From NCBI RefSeq assembly GCF_014192645.1, contig NZ_JACHYE010000002.1, positions 379,259-443,258 on the forward strand: a stretch of DNA of 64,000 nucleotides. Direction: 5' to 3'. Shown in pieces: positions 43,334 to 51,736 of the stretch; the first letter of the stretch is position 1; every line of letters starts with the position of its first letter. This DNA comes from Herbaspirillum sp. Sphag64 (GTDB taxonomy: Bacteria; Pseudomonadota; Gammaproteobacteria; Burkholderiales; Burkholderiaceae_D). The position numbers and the translations under genes were made by a program. The notes beneath the pieces were generated by a model. The model had not been told where the DNA came from, searched no databases, and saw only the letters and a list, made by a program, of their open reading frames with translations.

Positions 43334-43532
43334 GTAAGCCTCCTTTTTGCATGTTAAAGCTACCTCCCGTCGCTAAACGGGGTGGGCGGCAAATGACAGG
43401 GTTAGCGAACCGGTGCAAAAAAGGAAAACCGGCAAGCCCGAAGGCTTCCCCGTCACCGCCGCCCATAGAGGACGTGCGACAACGGACGCACGTAAAAAAA
43501 CCGCATTGCGCGGTCTGTGCGCTTTTTTGCAT
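43326..43532 (-). CDS. Icd/Ash-like 68-codon leader ORF overlapping the 111-aa gene
   Basis: 68 residues starting MQKSAQTAQCGFFTCVRCRT. It runs through the antisense-RNA region and stops (TAG 43326-43328) eight bases inside the start of the 111-aa gene. Start region, length and overlap mirror icd over ant in phage P1, and the CGFF...SMGGGDGEAFG composition resembles the Icd/Ash-like ORFs often annotated at such loci. It lacks a strong Shine-Dalgarno, so translation is uncertain. It may act mainly by coupling translation into the next gene. Confidence 0.45.
   Translation of the reverse strand: MQKSAQTAQCGFFTCVRCRTSSMGGGDGEAFGLAGFPFLHRFANPVICRPPRLATGGSFNMQKGGLHA
43342..43378 (-). promoter_or_regulatory. 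Box C: antisense-RNA target at the ribosome-binding site of the 111-aa gene
   Basis: Minus-strand GUUUAGCGAC (43369-43378), 17 bases, then UGCAAAAAGG (43342-43351) running into the GGAGG of the 111-aa gene. Both segments are complementary to box B in the antisense RNA (UUAGCGA with UCGCUAA; UGCAAAAAGG with CCUUUUUUGCA, one bulge). Pairing would hide the Shine-Dalgarno. Confidence 0.65.
43384..43464 (-). ncRNA. C4/CI-type antisense RNA candidate
   Basis: On the minus strand an outer stem GGGCGGC/GCCGCCC (plus-strand 43384-43390 with 43458-43464) encloses two hairpins. One has a UUCG tetraloop (AAGCC-UUCG-GGCUU, 43434-43447). The other is a CCGG stem (43410-43432) whose loop displays CCUUUUUUGCA. 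The loop plus the adjacent GUUCGCUAAC (43401-43410) are antisense to two other places in the same transcript: box A (43522-43547) and box C (43342-43378). Size (about 81 nt), two exposed antisense segments and position ahead of an icd-like ORF match the C4 RNA of P1/P7 and the CI RNA of P4. Confidence 0.72.
43494..43514 (-). terminator. Short terminator-like hairpin between boxes A and B
   Basis: Minus-strand ACCGC-GCAAT-GCGGT followed by seven T (plus-strand 43494-43514). The stem is only 5 bp, so it could be a weak terminator through which only part of the transcripts pass. A second hairpin follows (ACGTGCG / CGCACGT, 43472-43493). Confidence 0.5.
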
Positions 43533-43548
43533 ATCAGGTCGCTAAACC
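43519..43548 (-). promoter_or_regulatory. Box A: upstream antisense-RNA target and decoy
   Basis: Minus-strand GUUUAGCGAC (43538-43547) and UGCAAAAAAG (43522-43531), the same two words as box C. The second pairs perfectly over 10 bases with box B. It includes the start codon of the 68-codon ORF and precedes a short terminator-like hairpin. Confidence 0.65.
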
Positions 43549-43576
43549 AGGTCCCTTCTTTATCAGGGACGTTGGC

Positions 43577-43605
43577 AGAATAGACCGGCGAAGTGAGAGC
43601 GTCAA
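43577..43605 (-). promoter_or_regulatory. Sigma-70-type promoter of the antisense-RNA/leader transcript
   Basis: TTGACG (43605-43600) and TATTCT (43582-43577) are separated by exactly 17 bases on the minus strand. The predicted start near 43570 coincides with the first base of a hairpin GTCCCT/AGGGAC (43551-43570), so the transcript would carry a protective 5' stem. Confidence 0.75.
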
Positions 43606-43635
43606 GTTGTTTGCTCATTCGTCCTTGCAGTCCTT

Positions 43636-43920
43636 GCTGATGCTTGTTGTTCTTCGGACGACCTAGCCGGGGGTGGCCCGGCAGCCACTCACTTTTCTTG
43701 CTTCGCCAAGAAAAGTAAGCAAAAGAAGGCGACCGCAACTTCCATCGCCCCTGCGGGGTTCCCGCCGCTGCACCACGTCAATCGGGAGAAGCGCACAACT
43801 CGCTTCGCTCAGACAAGCGCTTCTCTTTTTCCGATTGCCGCAGCGCATCAGCGGCGACTCCACATGCGGAATTCTTTTTACCGGCTCGCTTCGCATTGCC
43901 TTGGTAGGGCGGTGTGCGAC
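43636..43920 (+). repeat. Structured intergenic repeat, copy 1 (inverted pair)
   Basis: From GCTGATGCTTGTTG at 43636 inward. The first 103 bases (to 43738) are a perfect inverted match to 44153-44255; the rest is clearly homologous to copy 2 but diverged. Within it are CCCCTGCGGGG and a long hairpin: outer AATCGG/CCGATT (43780-43785, 43831-43836) and inner GAGAAGCGC/GCGCTTCTC (43786-43794, 43817-43825). ORFs across it translate to FLASPRKVSKRRRP-like sequence, which I regard as spurious. Confidence 0.8.
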
Positions 43921-43971
43921 GGTATTTATTGTGAGATTTTTCGCTGTGTTTTTTAGCGTGAATGCCAAGTC

Positions 43972-44255
43972 TGAATTTGCGTGCATTCGTCAGCGCGATG
44001 CGAAGCGAGCAGTTTGGGAATCCCGCATGTGGAGTCGCCGGTACTGTGTTGCAGCAATCGGAAGAAGATCGATGCTTGTCTGAGCGAAGCGAGTTTGCAT
44101 CGGTCCCGATTGATGCGGCACGGTGCCGGGCACCCCGCAGGGGCGACGTAAATTGCGGTCGCCTTCTTTTGCTTACTTTTCTTGGCGAAGCAAGAAAAGT
44201 GAGTGGCTGCCGGGCCACCCCCGGCTAGGTCGTCCGAAGAACAACAAGCATCAGC
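43972..44255 (-). repeat. Structured intergenic repeat, copy 2 (inverted pair)
   Basis: Same element in the opposite orientation, read inward from 44255. The perfect 103-base arm is 44153-44255. Its hairpin keeps the outer AATCGG/CCGATT (44056-44061, 44106-44111) and the loop, but the inner stem is now GATCGATGC/GCATCGGTC (44067-44075, 44097-44105), with one G-U pair. The central spacer between copies is about 50 bases. Confidence 0.8.
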
Positions 44256-44282
44256 GAAGAAACAGATAAACAGCAAACACAA

Positions 44283-45533
44283 TCAGGCAGGCAAAGGCAC
44301 TTTCACCGCCGCCTGAAGATTACGGTTTAATCGCCACACCAGCGTCATGGCAACCAGCCCGGTAGCAACCACGATATAGCCAATCACATCAAAGTTATGC
44401 AGGGTACCGTCAGCGCCAATGCTCACGATATGCCCGGCAACGACAGATGCCAGTCCACCAGAGAGTTGCTGGATTGAGGCGCTGATGGCATTGAAGGAGC
44501 CGCGCTGGGTCTGTACTGGTACCGATTGCACCATCGCCTGAAACGGAATCATGCGCGAGAAGATACCGACGAACAGCACCACATTAACCAGCACAACCAG
44601 CGGTAGACCAACACGCCCCAGATGGGTGTAAACCAATACCGTGATGATGGACAGCATACTGCCAAACAGGAACACGCGGAATTTACCCACACGGTCTGCC
44701 GCCCGACCAACCAATGGACCGACGAAGATGCTGCACAAGCCGGTGATCAAATAGACCGTTGGCAGGTGATGCAGGTCAATGCCAAGATTGTTGACCAGAT
44801 AGGCGCTACTGAACGGCATCAGCATAAAGCCACCGGTCATGAGTAACGCCGTGGTAGCGAAAGCAACCAGATAGCGTGGTTCGGTAACGGTGTGCCACAG
44901 ATGCATCCACGCGCTATGTTCTTGCGCAATCTTGAGGTGATCGGCAACTGGCTTGAGCTTCCATGCCACGATCAGACCACCGATAAGGCCCATGACGGCC
45001 ATCACCAGAAACGGTACATGCCAGTCCCAGTGATTCGATAGATACAGCCCCATGGGAATACCGAGAACCTGACTGGCGGCAAACGCGGTCTGGATGAAGC
45101 CCATCACGCGGCCACGCATGGCTGGCGGGAACAGGTCGGTCGAAATAGCCAGCACGATGGAGCCGATCACACCACCAAACAAACCAGTGACGACGCGCGC
45201 CAGCAGCAGGCTTTCGAAGCTTTGCGCCATGCCACACCAGAACGTGCCCAAAATGAAACCGGTGTAGAAAAACAGTAATAGGCGCTTGCGGTCAAAACGG
45301 TCGGCAAAACCTGCTGTGAGCAAGCCTGAAATACCGGCGCTGAAGGCATAGGCCGAGACGACCAGACCGAACTGGCTTGGCGAAATGCTCAAGGCTGGCA
45401 TGATGACCGCACCTAGCGGTGACATCAGCATGAAATCGAGAATCACGGCGAACTGCAGGAAGGCCAGCATACCGACGACGGTTTTCTGGTATGGGGAGAA
45501 GTTGGTGGGCGCTTTGGACTGGGGAGATGTCAT
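44283..45533 (-). CDS. MFS transporter (DHA1-like)
   Basis: 416 residues with twelve membrane segments. The family loop motif FADRFDRKRLLLFFY sits between TM2 and TM3, and ALSISPSQFGLVVSAYAFSAGISGL in TM2 is typical of drug:H+ antiporter family 1. TM5 has GVIGSIVLAISTDLFPPAMRGRVMGF, in the style of arabinose/drug efflux proteins. The stop is 28 bases from the inverted repeat element. The substrate is not apparent, and no local regulator is adjacent. Confidence 0.87.
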   Translation of the reverse strand: MTSPQSKAPTNFSPYQKTVVGMLAFLQFAVILDFMLMSPLGAVIMPALSISPSQFGLVVSAYAFSAGISGLLTAGFADRFDRKRLLLFFYTGFILGTFWCGMAQSFESLLLARVVTGLFGGVIGSIVLAISTDLFPPAMRGRVMGFIQTAFAASQVLGIPMGLYLSNHWDWHVPFLVMAVMGLIGGLIVAWKLKPVADHLKIAQEHSAWMHLWHTVTEPRYLVAFATTALLMTGGFMLMPFSSAYLVNNLGIDLHHLPTVYLITGLCSIFVGPLVGRAADRVGKFRVFLFGSMLSIITVLVYTHLGRVGLPLVVLVNVVLFVGIFSRMIPFQAMVQSVPVQTQRGSFNAISASIQQLSGGLASVVAGHIVSIGADGTLHNFDVIGYIVVATGLVAMTLVWRLNRNLQAAVKVPLPA

Positions 45534-45680
45534 ATTTTCTTTCTTGGTTGAGCGGAGTTCGCATCATCGGACATGGCGCCTGCTCCATGTCCTGGCAGCA
45601 TCATGACGGCTGAGAAGGACGAATATTGTAACGTGTCGGCTGGGTAAGACGTGAGTCAGTTAAAGGACCGCAAAAGGCAA

Positions 45681-45714
45681 GGCGGGGAATTTGTGGTTAT
45701 ACAAATTCCCCGCC
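45681..45714. terminator. Perfect 14-bp hairpin downstream of eda
   Basis: GGCGGGGAATTTGT (45681-45694) / ACAAATTCCCCGCC (45701-45714) with a 6-nt loop, 53 bases after the eda stop on the minus strand. The following TTGCCTTTTG is only a loose T tract. It probably ends or stabilises the edd-eda transcript. Confidence 0.7.
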
Positions 45715-45766
45715 TGCATTATCTGGCAATTAATTCAGTAACTCATTGAGTAACTAATCCAGAGAT

Positions 45767-46396
45767 TTACTTTACCTTCAAGGCACTGGCAGCGCTTGCC
45801 AGAGCAGTGATTTTGGCCCAGTCACCGATCTCGATGGCATTTTTCGGCGTCAGCCAGGAGCCGCCAACACATGCCACATTCTTGCAGGCAAGGAATTGTG
45901 TGGCCGTCTCTTGCGAAATGCCGCCTGTCGGACAGAAGGTCACATCGGCCAGCGGACCTGCCAGCGCATTGAGCATGCCGATGCCACCGGCTGGTACTGC
46001 CGGGAACAGCTTCAATTGCTGGAAACCGGCTTCACGGGCGGCCATGACTTCCGAAGGAGTCATGACCCCTGGCAACAGGGGCAGACCGCTTGACCTGGCG
46101 GCGGCGATCAGGGCAGATGTCAGGCCGGGCGAGACGCCAAAGACGGCGCCAGCATCACGCGATGCGGCAAATTCTTCAGGGCTGGTCAGGGTGCCGACGC
46201 CGACGATGGCATCAGGTACCTGCTCGGCAATGGCACGAATGGCTGGCAGGCCATGTTCGGTACGCAGGGTCACTTCCAGTACCCGGATGCCGCCGGCAAC
46301 CAGGGCCTTGGCCAGTGGCACCGCATGCTCCAGCTTGTCGATGGCAATCACGGGAATGACTGCCGAAGTACGCATGATTTCTAAGATGGTTTTCAT
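45767..46396 (-). CDS. eda: 2-dehydro-3-deoxy-phosphogluconate aldolase (KDPG aldolase)
   Basis: 209 residues, class I aldolase of the Entner-Doudoroff pathway. It splits KDPG into pyruvate and glyceraldehyde 3-phosphate. The proton-relay Glu is in [13 protein letters not shown], the phosphate-binding blocks are [12 protein letters not shown] and [13 protein letters not shown], and the Schiff-base Lys is in FQQLKLFPA. The start overlaps the edd stop by four bases (ATGA), so the two enzymes are translationally coupled. Confidence 0.95.
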   Translation of the reverse strand: MKTILEIMRTSAVIPVIAIDKLEHAVPLAKALVAGGIRVLEVTLRTEHGLPAIRAIAEQVPDAIVGVGTLTSPEEFAASRDAGAVFGVSPGLTSALIAAARSSGLPLLPGVMTPSEVMAAREAGFQQLKLFPAVPAGGIGMLNALAGPLADVTFCPTGGISQETATQFLACKNVACVGGSWLTPKNAIEIGDWAKITALASAASALKVK

Positions 46397-48243
46397 ACTG
46401 TCGCTTTCTCATTTTCCAAAACGGGAGGCAAACCGAAGCTAGTGCCGCCCTCCTCTGCTGCGCTGACGGTGGCGCGGAAGACGCTAAACAATTCACGTCC
46501 CATGCCGGTTTGATTACCTGCCAGATTCACTGTTTCCACTTCACGCTGCGCCCATACGGCGCTATCGACCAGCGCTTCGAGCGTACCTGTTTCGGCATCC
46601 AGACGAATCAGGTCGCCGGTACGCACGCGTCCTAATGGTCCACCGGCGAGTACTTCTGGCGTTACGTGGATGGCCGCCGGTACCTTGCCGGATGCACCAG
46701 ACATACGGCCATCGGTGACCAGCGCAACATGACGCCCCTTGTCTTGCAGAATGCCCAGTGCCGGTGTCAGCGAGTGCAGCTCTGGCATACCGTTGGCGCG
46801 TGGTCCCTGGAAGGTCAGCACGGCAACAAAATCGCGGTCCAGCTCACCGGCCTTGAAGGCTTTCATGAAAGCGTCTTGCGAATGGAACACGATGGCGGGT
46901 GCTTCGACGATGCGGTGCTCGGGCTTGACTGCCGAGACCTTGATGACCGAACGGCCCAGGTTACCTTGCAGCAACTTCAAGCCACCATCAGCCGAGAATG
47001 CCTGCGTGGCCGGACGCAGCACGGTGTCGTCGCCACTCTTGGCGGGGGCGGCTTTCCAGCTGAGCTTGCCGTCTTCCAGTGTCGGTTCGGTGCAGTGCGC
47101 ACGCAAGCCCTTGCCGAGCACGGTCAGCACGTCATCATGCATGAGACCGGCATCGAGCAGTTCGCGCAGTACAAAACCAGTGCCGCCTGCGGCATGGAAA
47201 TGATTGACGTCGGCGGTGCCGTTGGGATAGATACGCGTCACCAGCGGTACGACTGACGAGAGGCGGGAGAAGTCATCCCAGTCGATCACCAGACCGGCAG
47301 CCTTGGCGATGGCGACCAGATGCAGGGTGTGATTGGTTGAACCACCCGTGGCCAGCAACGCGACAATCGCATTAACGATGGACTTTTCGTCCACCAGACG
47401 GCCAACCGGCGTGTAGTTCTGACCTTGGGCAGTAATCTTCAGTGCCTGCTTGGCCGCTTCGGCGGTCAGCGCATCGCGCATCGGGGTATTCGGGGTGACG
47501 AAGGCGGCACCGGGCAGGTGCAGGCCCATGGCTTCCATTAACATCTGATTGCTGTTGGCGGTGCCGTAGAAAGTGCAGGTACCAGCGCCGTGATAGGACT
47601 GCGCCTCAGCCTCTAGCAATTCGGCGCGACCGATCTTGCCTTCGGCGTAGAGCTGACGAATCTTGACCTTTTCGCTATTGGTCATGCCGCTGGTCATCGG
47701 ACCGGCGGGCACGAAAACGGCAGGGATATGACCAAAGTGCAGCGCGCCAATCAGCAGACCTGGGACGATCTTGTCGCACACGCCCAGATACAGGGCAGCA
47801 TCGAACATGTTATGTGACAGCGCAACGGCGGTGCCCATGGCAATGGCATCGCGCGAGAACAGCGACAGCTCCATGCCCGGCTGACCTTGCGTAATGCCAT
47901 CGCACATTGCTGGTACGCCACCGGCAAACTGGGCGACGGCACCTTCGGCACGAATCGCTTCTTTGATGATTTCAGGGAAGCGCTCAAACGGTTGATGCGC
48001 CGACAACATGTCGTTATACGAAGAAACAATCGCTACCGAGGCGGCACGATCCTGCTTCAGCTTGAGCTTGTCATTGGCGGGAAAGGCGGCAAAGCCGTGT
48101 GCCAGGTTGGTACACGACAGCGCGCCGCGTTGCACCCCCTGATGCCGGGCGGCATCAAGTCGCGTCAGATAGGCAGTACGATAAGGCCGGCTTCGTTCGG
48201 CGATGCGTTCGGTGACGCTGGCTAAGGTCGCATTGAGAGACAT
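46393..48243 (-). CDS. edd: 6-phosphogluconate dehydratase
   Basis: 616 residues, IlvD/Edd family, full length. Conserved blocks include [22 protein letters not shown] (seen as [16 protein letters not shown]), [22 protein letters not shown] around an iron-sulfur Cys, [18 protein letters not shown] and [18 protein letters not shown]. It converts 6-phosphogluconate to KDPG. It is first in edd-eda and divergent from pgi; a HexR-like box lies 28 bases upstream of its start codon. Confidence 0.95.
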   Translation of the reverse strand: MSLNATLASVTERIAERSRPYRTAYLTRLDAARHQGVQRGALSCTNLAHGFAAFPANDKLKLKQDRAASVAIVSSYNDMLSAHQPFERFPEIIKEAIRAEGAVAQFAGGVPAMCDGITQGQPGMELSLFSRDAIAMGTAVALSHNMFDAALYLGVCDKIVPGLLIGALHFGHIPAVFVPAGPMTSGMTNSEKVKIRQLYAEGKIGRAELLEAEAQSYHGAGTCTFYGTANSNQMLMEAMGLHLPGAAFVTPNTPMRDALTAEAAKQALKITAQGQNYTPVGRLVDEKSIVNAIVALLATGGSTNHTLHLVAIAKAAGLVIDWDDFSRLSSVVPLVTRIYPNGTADVNHFHAAGGTGFVLRELLDAGLMHDDVLTVLGKGLRAHCTEPTLEDGKLSWKAAPAKSGDDTVLRPATQAFSADGGLKLLQGNLGRSVIKVSAVKPEHRIVEAPAIVFHSQDAFMKAFKAGELDRDFVAVLTFQGPRANGMPELHSLTPALGILQDKGRHVALVTDGRMSGASGKVPAAIHVTPEVLAGGPLGRVRTGDLIRLDAETGTLEALVDSAVWAQREVETVNLAGNQTGMGRELFSVFRATVSAAEEGGTSFGLPPVLENEKATV

Positions 48244-48269
48244 GTCTGAGTTCCTGATAGCTTCGATAA

Positions 48270-48286
48270 ATGTAATTTTACTACAA
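48270..48286. promoter_or_regulatory. HexR-type operator at the edd promoter
   Basis: TGTAATTTTACTACA (48271-48285) fits the HexR palindrome TGTART-N3-AYTACA completely. It lies 28-42 bases ahead of the edd start codon. HexR is encoded 3.5 kb away in the same cluster. Confidence 0.8.
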
Positions 48287-48443
48287 TTTTTAAAATAAAA
48301 CTTCTTATTTTTGCGCGCTTCCTCAGGCCGCGCCTGCTACACAATATTTTGTAATGCGCGTCATCATTTCTTTACAAGGCAGCAGAATGCTAATCAACAG
48401 CAGAAAGCAGGGCCTGAATCACTACAAAATCCACAGCAAATAT

Positions 48444-48458
48444 TGTAGTGAAATTACC
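48444..48458. promoter_or_regulatory. HexR-type operator at the pgi promoter
   Basis: TGTAGTGAAATTACC (48444-48458) matches the HexR palindrome at all defined positions except the last. It overlaps the predicted -35 region of a promoter with TATAGT at 48479-48484, so bound HexR would block pgi-zwf-hexR transcription. Confidence 0.7.
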
Positions 48459-48530
48459 TAATAAGTAGTAAATCATGTATAGTGAAGCATCTTCCAATCT
48501 CCTCTCAGCCACTAGCCAAGATTGCCGAAC

Positions 48531-50195
48531 ATGCCGCACACCGCACCAACTGCTCCCGCCGCACTGACAGCGACACCTGCGTTCCAGAGATTACTGAAGC
48601 ACCATGCCGAGGTCCAGGACTGGCATATGCGTGACCTGTTTGCGGCCGATGCCAGTCGCTTCGACAAGATGACCGTGAAGGCGGCCGGCATTTTGCTCGA
48701 TTACTCCAAAAATCGCATAGACAATACTACGCTCAAGTTACTGTTTGAGCTGGCACGCGAACGGTATGTGGAGTCGCATCGCGATGCCATGTTTAGCGGC
48801 GAGAAGATCAATTTCACCGAACATCGCTCAGTCCTCCATACCGCCTTGCGCGCACCGCGTGGCAAGGCATTGCAGGTGGCCGGACAAGATATCAATGGCG
48901 ATGTCCATGCGGTACTCGATCACATCCATGCCTTCGTTGAGCGGGTGCGTGACGGACGCTGGACCGGGCATACTGGCAAGCAGATCACTGACATCGTCAA
49001 CATCGGTATCGGTGGTTCGCATCTGGGCCCGCAAATGGCCTGTGCCGCGCTCAGTCATTTCTCACATGCACGGTTGACAATGCACTTTGTGTCGAACGTT
49101 GATGGCCATGATCTGCATGCGGTGCTGCGGCAGGTGAATCCGGAGACAACGTTGTTCATCGTTGCCTCCAAGACATTTACCACGCAGGAAACCATGATGA
49201 ACGCGCAATCGGCGCGTAACTGGTTCTTGCAGCATGCTACGGCTTCAGATCTGGCGCGTCATTTTGTCGCGGTTTCTACCAATACTGAGGCGGTGCGTGC
49301 GTTCGGGATTGATCCGGAGAACATGTTCCCGTTCTGGGACTGGGTGGGCGGACGTTATTCGATGTGGTCGTCGATTGGTCTGTCGATTGCGCTGGCGATT
49401 GGCTTCGACAACTTCAGCGAACTGCTGGCCGGTGCGCACGCAATGGATCAGCACTTCCTGCAGGCACCGCTGGAACAGAACATGCCGGTGATCCAAGCCT
49501 TGATCGGCATCTGGAACCGTAACGGCTTCAACAGCGAATCCTTGTCGATTGCACCCTATCACCATGGTCTGCGCCATTTCCCGGCTTATCTGCAACAACT
49601 GGAGATGGAGAGCAACGGCAAGCGCATCACCCGTGATGGCAGCAGCGTCGATGTCGCGACCTGCCCGTTCATCTGGGGTGATGTCGGAACCAATGGTCAG
49701 CATGCCTTCTTCCAGCTGCTACATCAGGGGACTGATATCACGCCGATCGACTTCATCGCCGTGCTCAAGCCTGCCCATGATTTACCAGGGCATCATGCCG
49801 TATTGCTGGCCAATTGCTTTGCCCAGTCCGAGGCCTTCATGCGCGGCAAGCAAGCCGAAGAAGTGCGCGAGGATCTCCGTCAGCAAGGCTTGCCGGAAGA
49901 GGAAATCAATTTCCTGCTACCGCACAAGACCTTCAACGGCAATCGCCCCAGCAACACGCTGCTGCTGGAGTCGCTGACACCGGCGACGCTCGGCGCACTG
50001 ATTGCACTCTACGAGCACAAGACCTTTGTACAGGGTACGATCTGGGGCGTTAACAGCTTCGATCAATGGGGTGTGGAACTGGGCAAGGTATTAGCCAAAA
50101 CCATCCAGTCGGAACTGGCGGACAAACCGGTTCCCGCGCGCCATGACTGCTCGACCAATGCACTGATCGCACTGGCCAGACAGGCGCTGGGCTGA
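48531..50195 (+). CDS. pgi: Glucose-6-phosphate isomerase
   Basis: 554 residues from the ATG at 48531 (an upstream in-frame TTG at 48522 is not needed). Signature blocks: [49 protein letters not shown] and the C-terminal [17 protein letters not shown] motif (here [13 protein letters not shown]). It interconverts glucose 6-phosphate and fructose 6-phosphate. First gene of the pgi-zwf-hexR run opposite edd-eda. Confidence 0.95.
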   Translation: MPHTAPTAPAALTATPAFQRLLKHHAEVQDWHMRDLFAADASRFDKMTVKAAGILLDYSKNRIDNTTLKLLFELARERYVESHRDAMFSGEKINFTEHRSVLHTALRAPRGKALQVAGQDINGDVHAVLDHIHAFVERVRDGRWTGHTGKQITDIVNIGIGGSHLGPQMACAALSHFSHARLTMHFVSNVDGHDLHAVLRQVNPETTLFIVASKTFTTQETMMNAQSARNWFLQHATASDLARHFVAVSTNTEAVRAFGIDPENMFPFWDWVGGRYSMWSSIGLSIALAIGFDNFSELLAGAHAMDQHFLQAPLEQNMPVIQALIGIWNRNGFNSESLSIAPYHHGLRHFPAYLQQLEMESNGKRITRDGSSVDVATCPFIWGDVGTNGQHAFFQLLHQGTDITPIDFIAVLKPAHDLPGHHAVLLANCFAQSEAFMRGKQAEEVREDLRQQGLPEEEINFLLPHKTFNGNRPSNTLLLESLTPATLGALIALYEHKTFVQGTIWGVNSFDQWGVELGKVLAKTIQSELADKPVPARHDCSTNALIALARQALG

Positions 50196-50257
50196 CGTGT
50201 TGGCCCCACACACTATCGATCACTCTCTCAACAGATAAAGAACGAGACAAACCTGCT

Positions 50258-51727
50258 ATGGCAATTTCTGACTTTGATTTAGTTTTATTTGGTGGTACCG
50301 GCGATCTGGCCATGCGCAAACTGCTGCCAGCTCTGTATGCACGCGACCGTGCCCGCGATCTGGTCGCTAGCGCACGTATCATCTGCCTTGGCCGTGACAA
50401 CAAGAGCAAGGAAGAATTCATTGCCGTTGTCGAACAGAATTCCAAGCCGCACATCAGCAGCGACACGATGGATCCGGGCATATGGCAGCGCTTTTGCTCA
50501 CGTCTGGAATATGTATCGCTCAATGCCAAGGAGCCAGCCTCTTATCAGAATCTGGCGGCGGCATTGCGTGACGACCCGGCGATCTCACGCGTGTTTTATC
50601 TGGCGACCCCACCGACGCTGTTTTCGATGATCTGCGACAACCTCTCACAATCGGGTCTGGCAACGACTACCTCGCGCGTGGTACTGGAGAAACCGCTCGG
50701 GCATGATCTGGCCAGCGCCAAAGACATCAATGCTCAGGTAGGCCGCTATTTCAACGAATCGCAGATTTATCGTATCGATCATTATCTCGGTAAGGAAGCG
50801 GTGCAAAATCTGCTGGCGCTGCGTTTTGGCAATGTCCTGTTCGAGCCTTTGTGGCGTCGCGAATGGATCTCCGATGTGCAGATCACGATTGCCGAGGAAC
50901 TGGGTGTCGGTGGTCGCTTCGATTACTACGACACGTCAGGTGCGCTGCGCGACATGCTGCAAAACCACTTGTTGCAGCTGTTATGTATCGTCGCCATGGA
51001 ACCGCCCGTATCCAACTCGGCGGATGCCGTGCGGGACGAAAAGCTCAAGGTCTTGCGGTCGCTCAAGCGCTTTACGCCGACGACGCTGGCCATGAATGTG
51101 GTGCGCGGGCAATATCGCGCCGGTCATGTCAACGGCACCCCTGTCCCCGGCTACCGCAAGGAAGCCGATGCCAATCCAGAGTCACGCACCGAAACCTTCG
51201 TCGCATTGAAGGCGGAGATCGATACCTGGCGTTGGGCTGGCGTTCCGTTTTATCTGCGTACCGGCAAGCGCATGGCGGACCAGTTGGCGGAAATCGTAGT
51301 GCGCTTCAAGAGTGTGCCGCATTCCATTTTTACGCAAAATACCAGCGATACCCCGAATTGCCTGGTGATTCGTCTGCAGCCGGATGAAGGCTTGCATATG
51401 AACCTGATGGCCAAGACACCCGGTGATGGGATGCGCCTGAAACCGGTTGAACTGGAACTGGATTTCCGCGAAAAATTCAAGACTCCGCGCATGGAAGCCT
51501 ACGAGCGTCTGCTGCTTGATGTATTGCGCGGTCAGCTGACGCTGTTCATGCGCAGTGATGAGCTTGAAGCTGCCTGGGAATGGGTAGAGCCGATCCTGGA
51601 ATACTGGGACCGCGAAGAAACCGATCCCATTCCTTACAGTGCCGGTACCTGGGGCCCGGCGGCGGCCAGCGCCCTGATTGGCAGAGACGGTTTGCAATGG
51701 CGCGAAGAAGCGCTGCCGGAGGTATAA
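50258..51727 (+). CDS. zwf: Glucose-6-phosphate 1-dehydrogenase
   Basis: 489 residues. The N-terminal Rossmann motif is FGGTGDLAMRKLLPALY, the substrate-binding signature is RIDHYLGKEAVQNLLALRF, and VPFYLRTGKRM is also typical. It makes 6-phosphogluconolactone and NADPH. No 6-phosphogluconolactonase gene (pgl) follows, although zwf-pgl pairs are common; that step must be encoded elsewhere or occur spontaneously. It is nine bases ahead of hexR. Confidence 0.95.
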   Translation: MAISDFDLVLFGGTGDLAMRKLLPALYARDRARDLVASARIICLGRDNKSKEEFIAVVEQNSKPHISSDTMDPGIWQRFCSRLEYVSLNAKEPASYQNLAAALRDDPAISRVFYLATPPTLFSMICDNLSQSGLATTTSRVVLEKPLGHDLASAKDINAQVGRYFNESQIYRIDHYLGKEAVQNLLALRFGNVLFEPLWRREWISDVQITIAEELGVGGRFDYYDTSGALRDMLQNHLLQLLCIVAMEPPVSNSADAVRDEKLKVLRSLKRFTPTTLAMNVVRGQYRAGHVNGTPVPGYRKEADANPESRTETFVALKAEIDTWRWAGVPFYLRTGKRMADQLAEIVVRFKSVPHSIFTQNTSDTPNCLVIRLQPDEGLHMNLMAKTPGDGMRLKPVELELDFREKFKTPRMEAYERLLLDVLRGQLTLFMRSDELEAAWEWVEPILEYWDREETDPIPYSAGTWGPAAASALIGRDGLQWREEALPEV

Positions 51728-51736
51728 GCTATCACC

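Noticed and set aside
43373-43738. 121-codon minus-strand ORF running from the repeat into the antisense-RNA region
   Set aside because: It crosses the promoter, terminator hairpin and antisense RNA in a different frame from the Icd/Ash-like ORF and has no start signal.
43673-44083. ORFs on both strands across the inverted repeat encoding FLASPRKVSKRRRP-like protein
   Set aside because: Both copies of the structured repeat give the same peptide in opposite orientations, without ribosome-binding sites; the sequence is better explained as a non-coding repeat.
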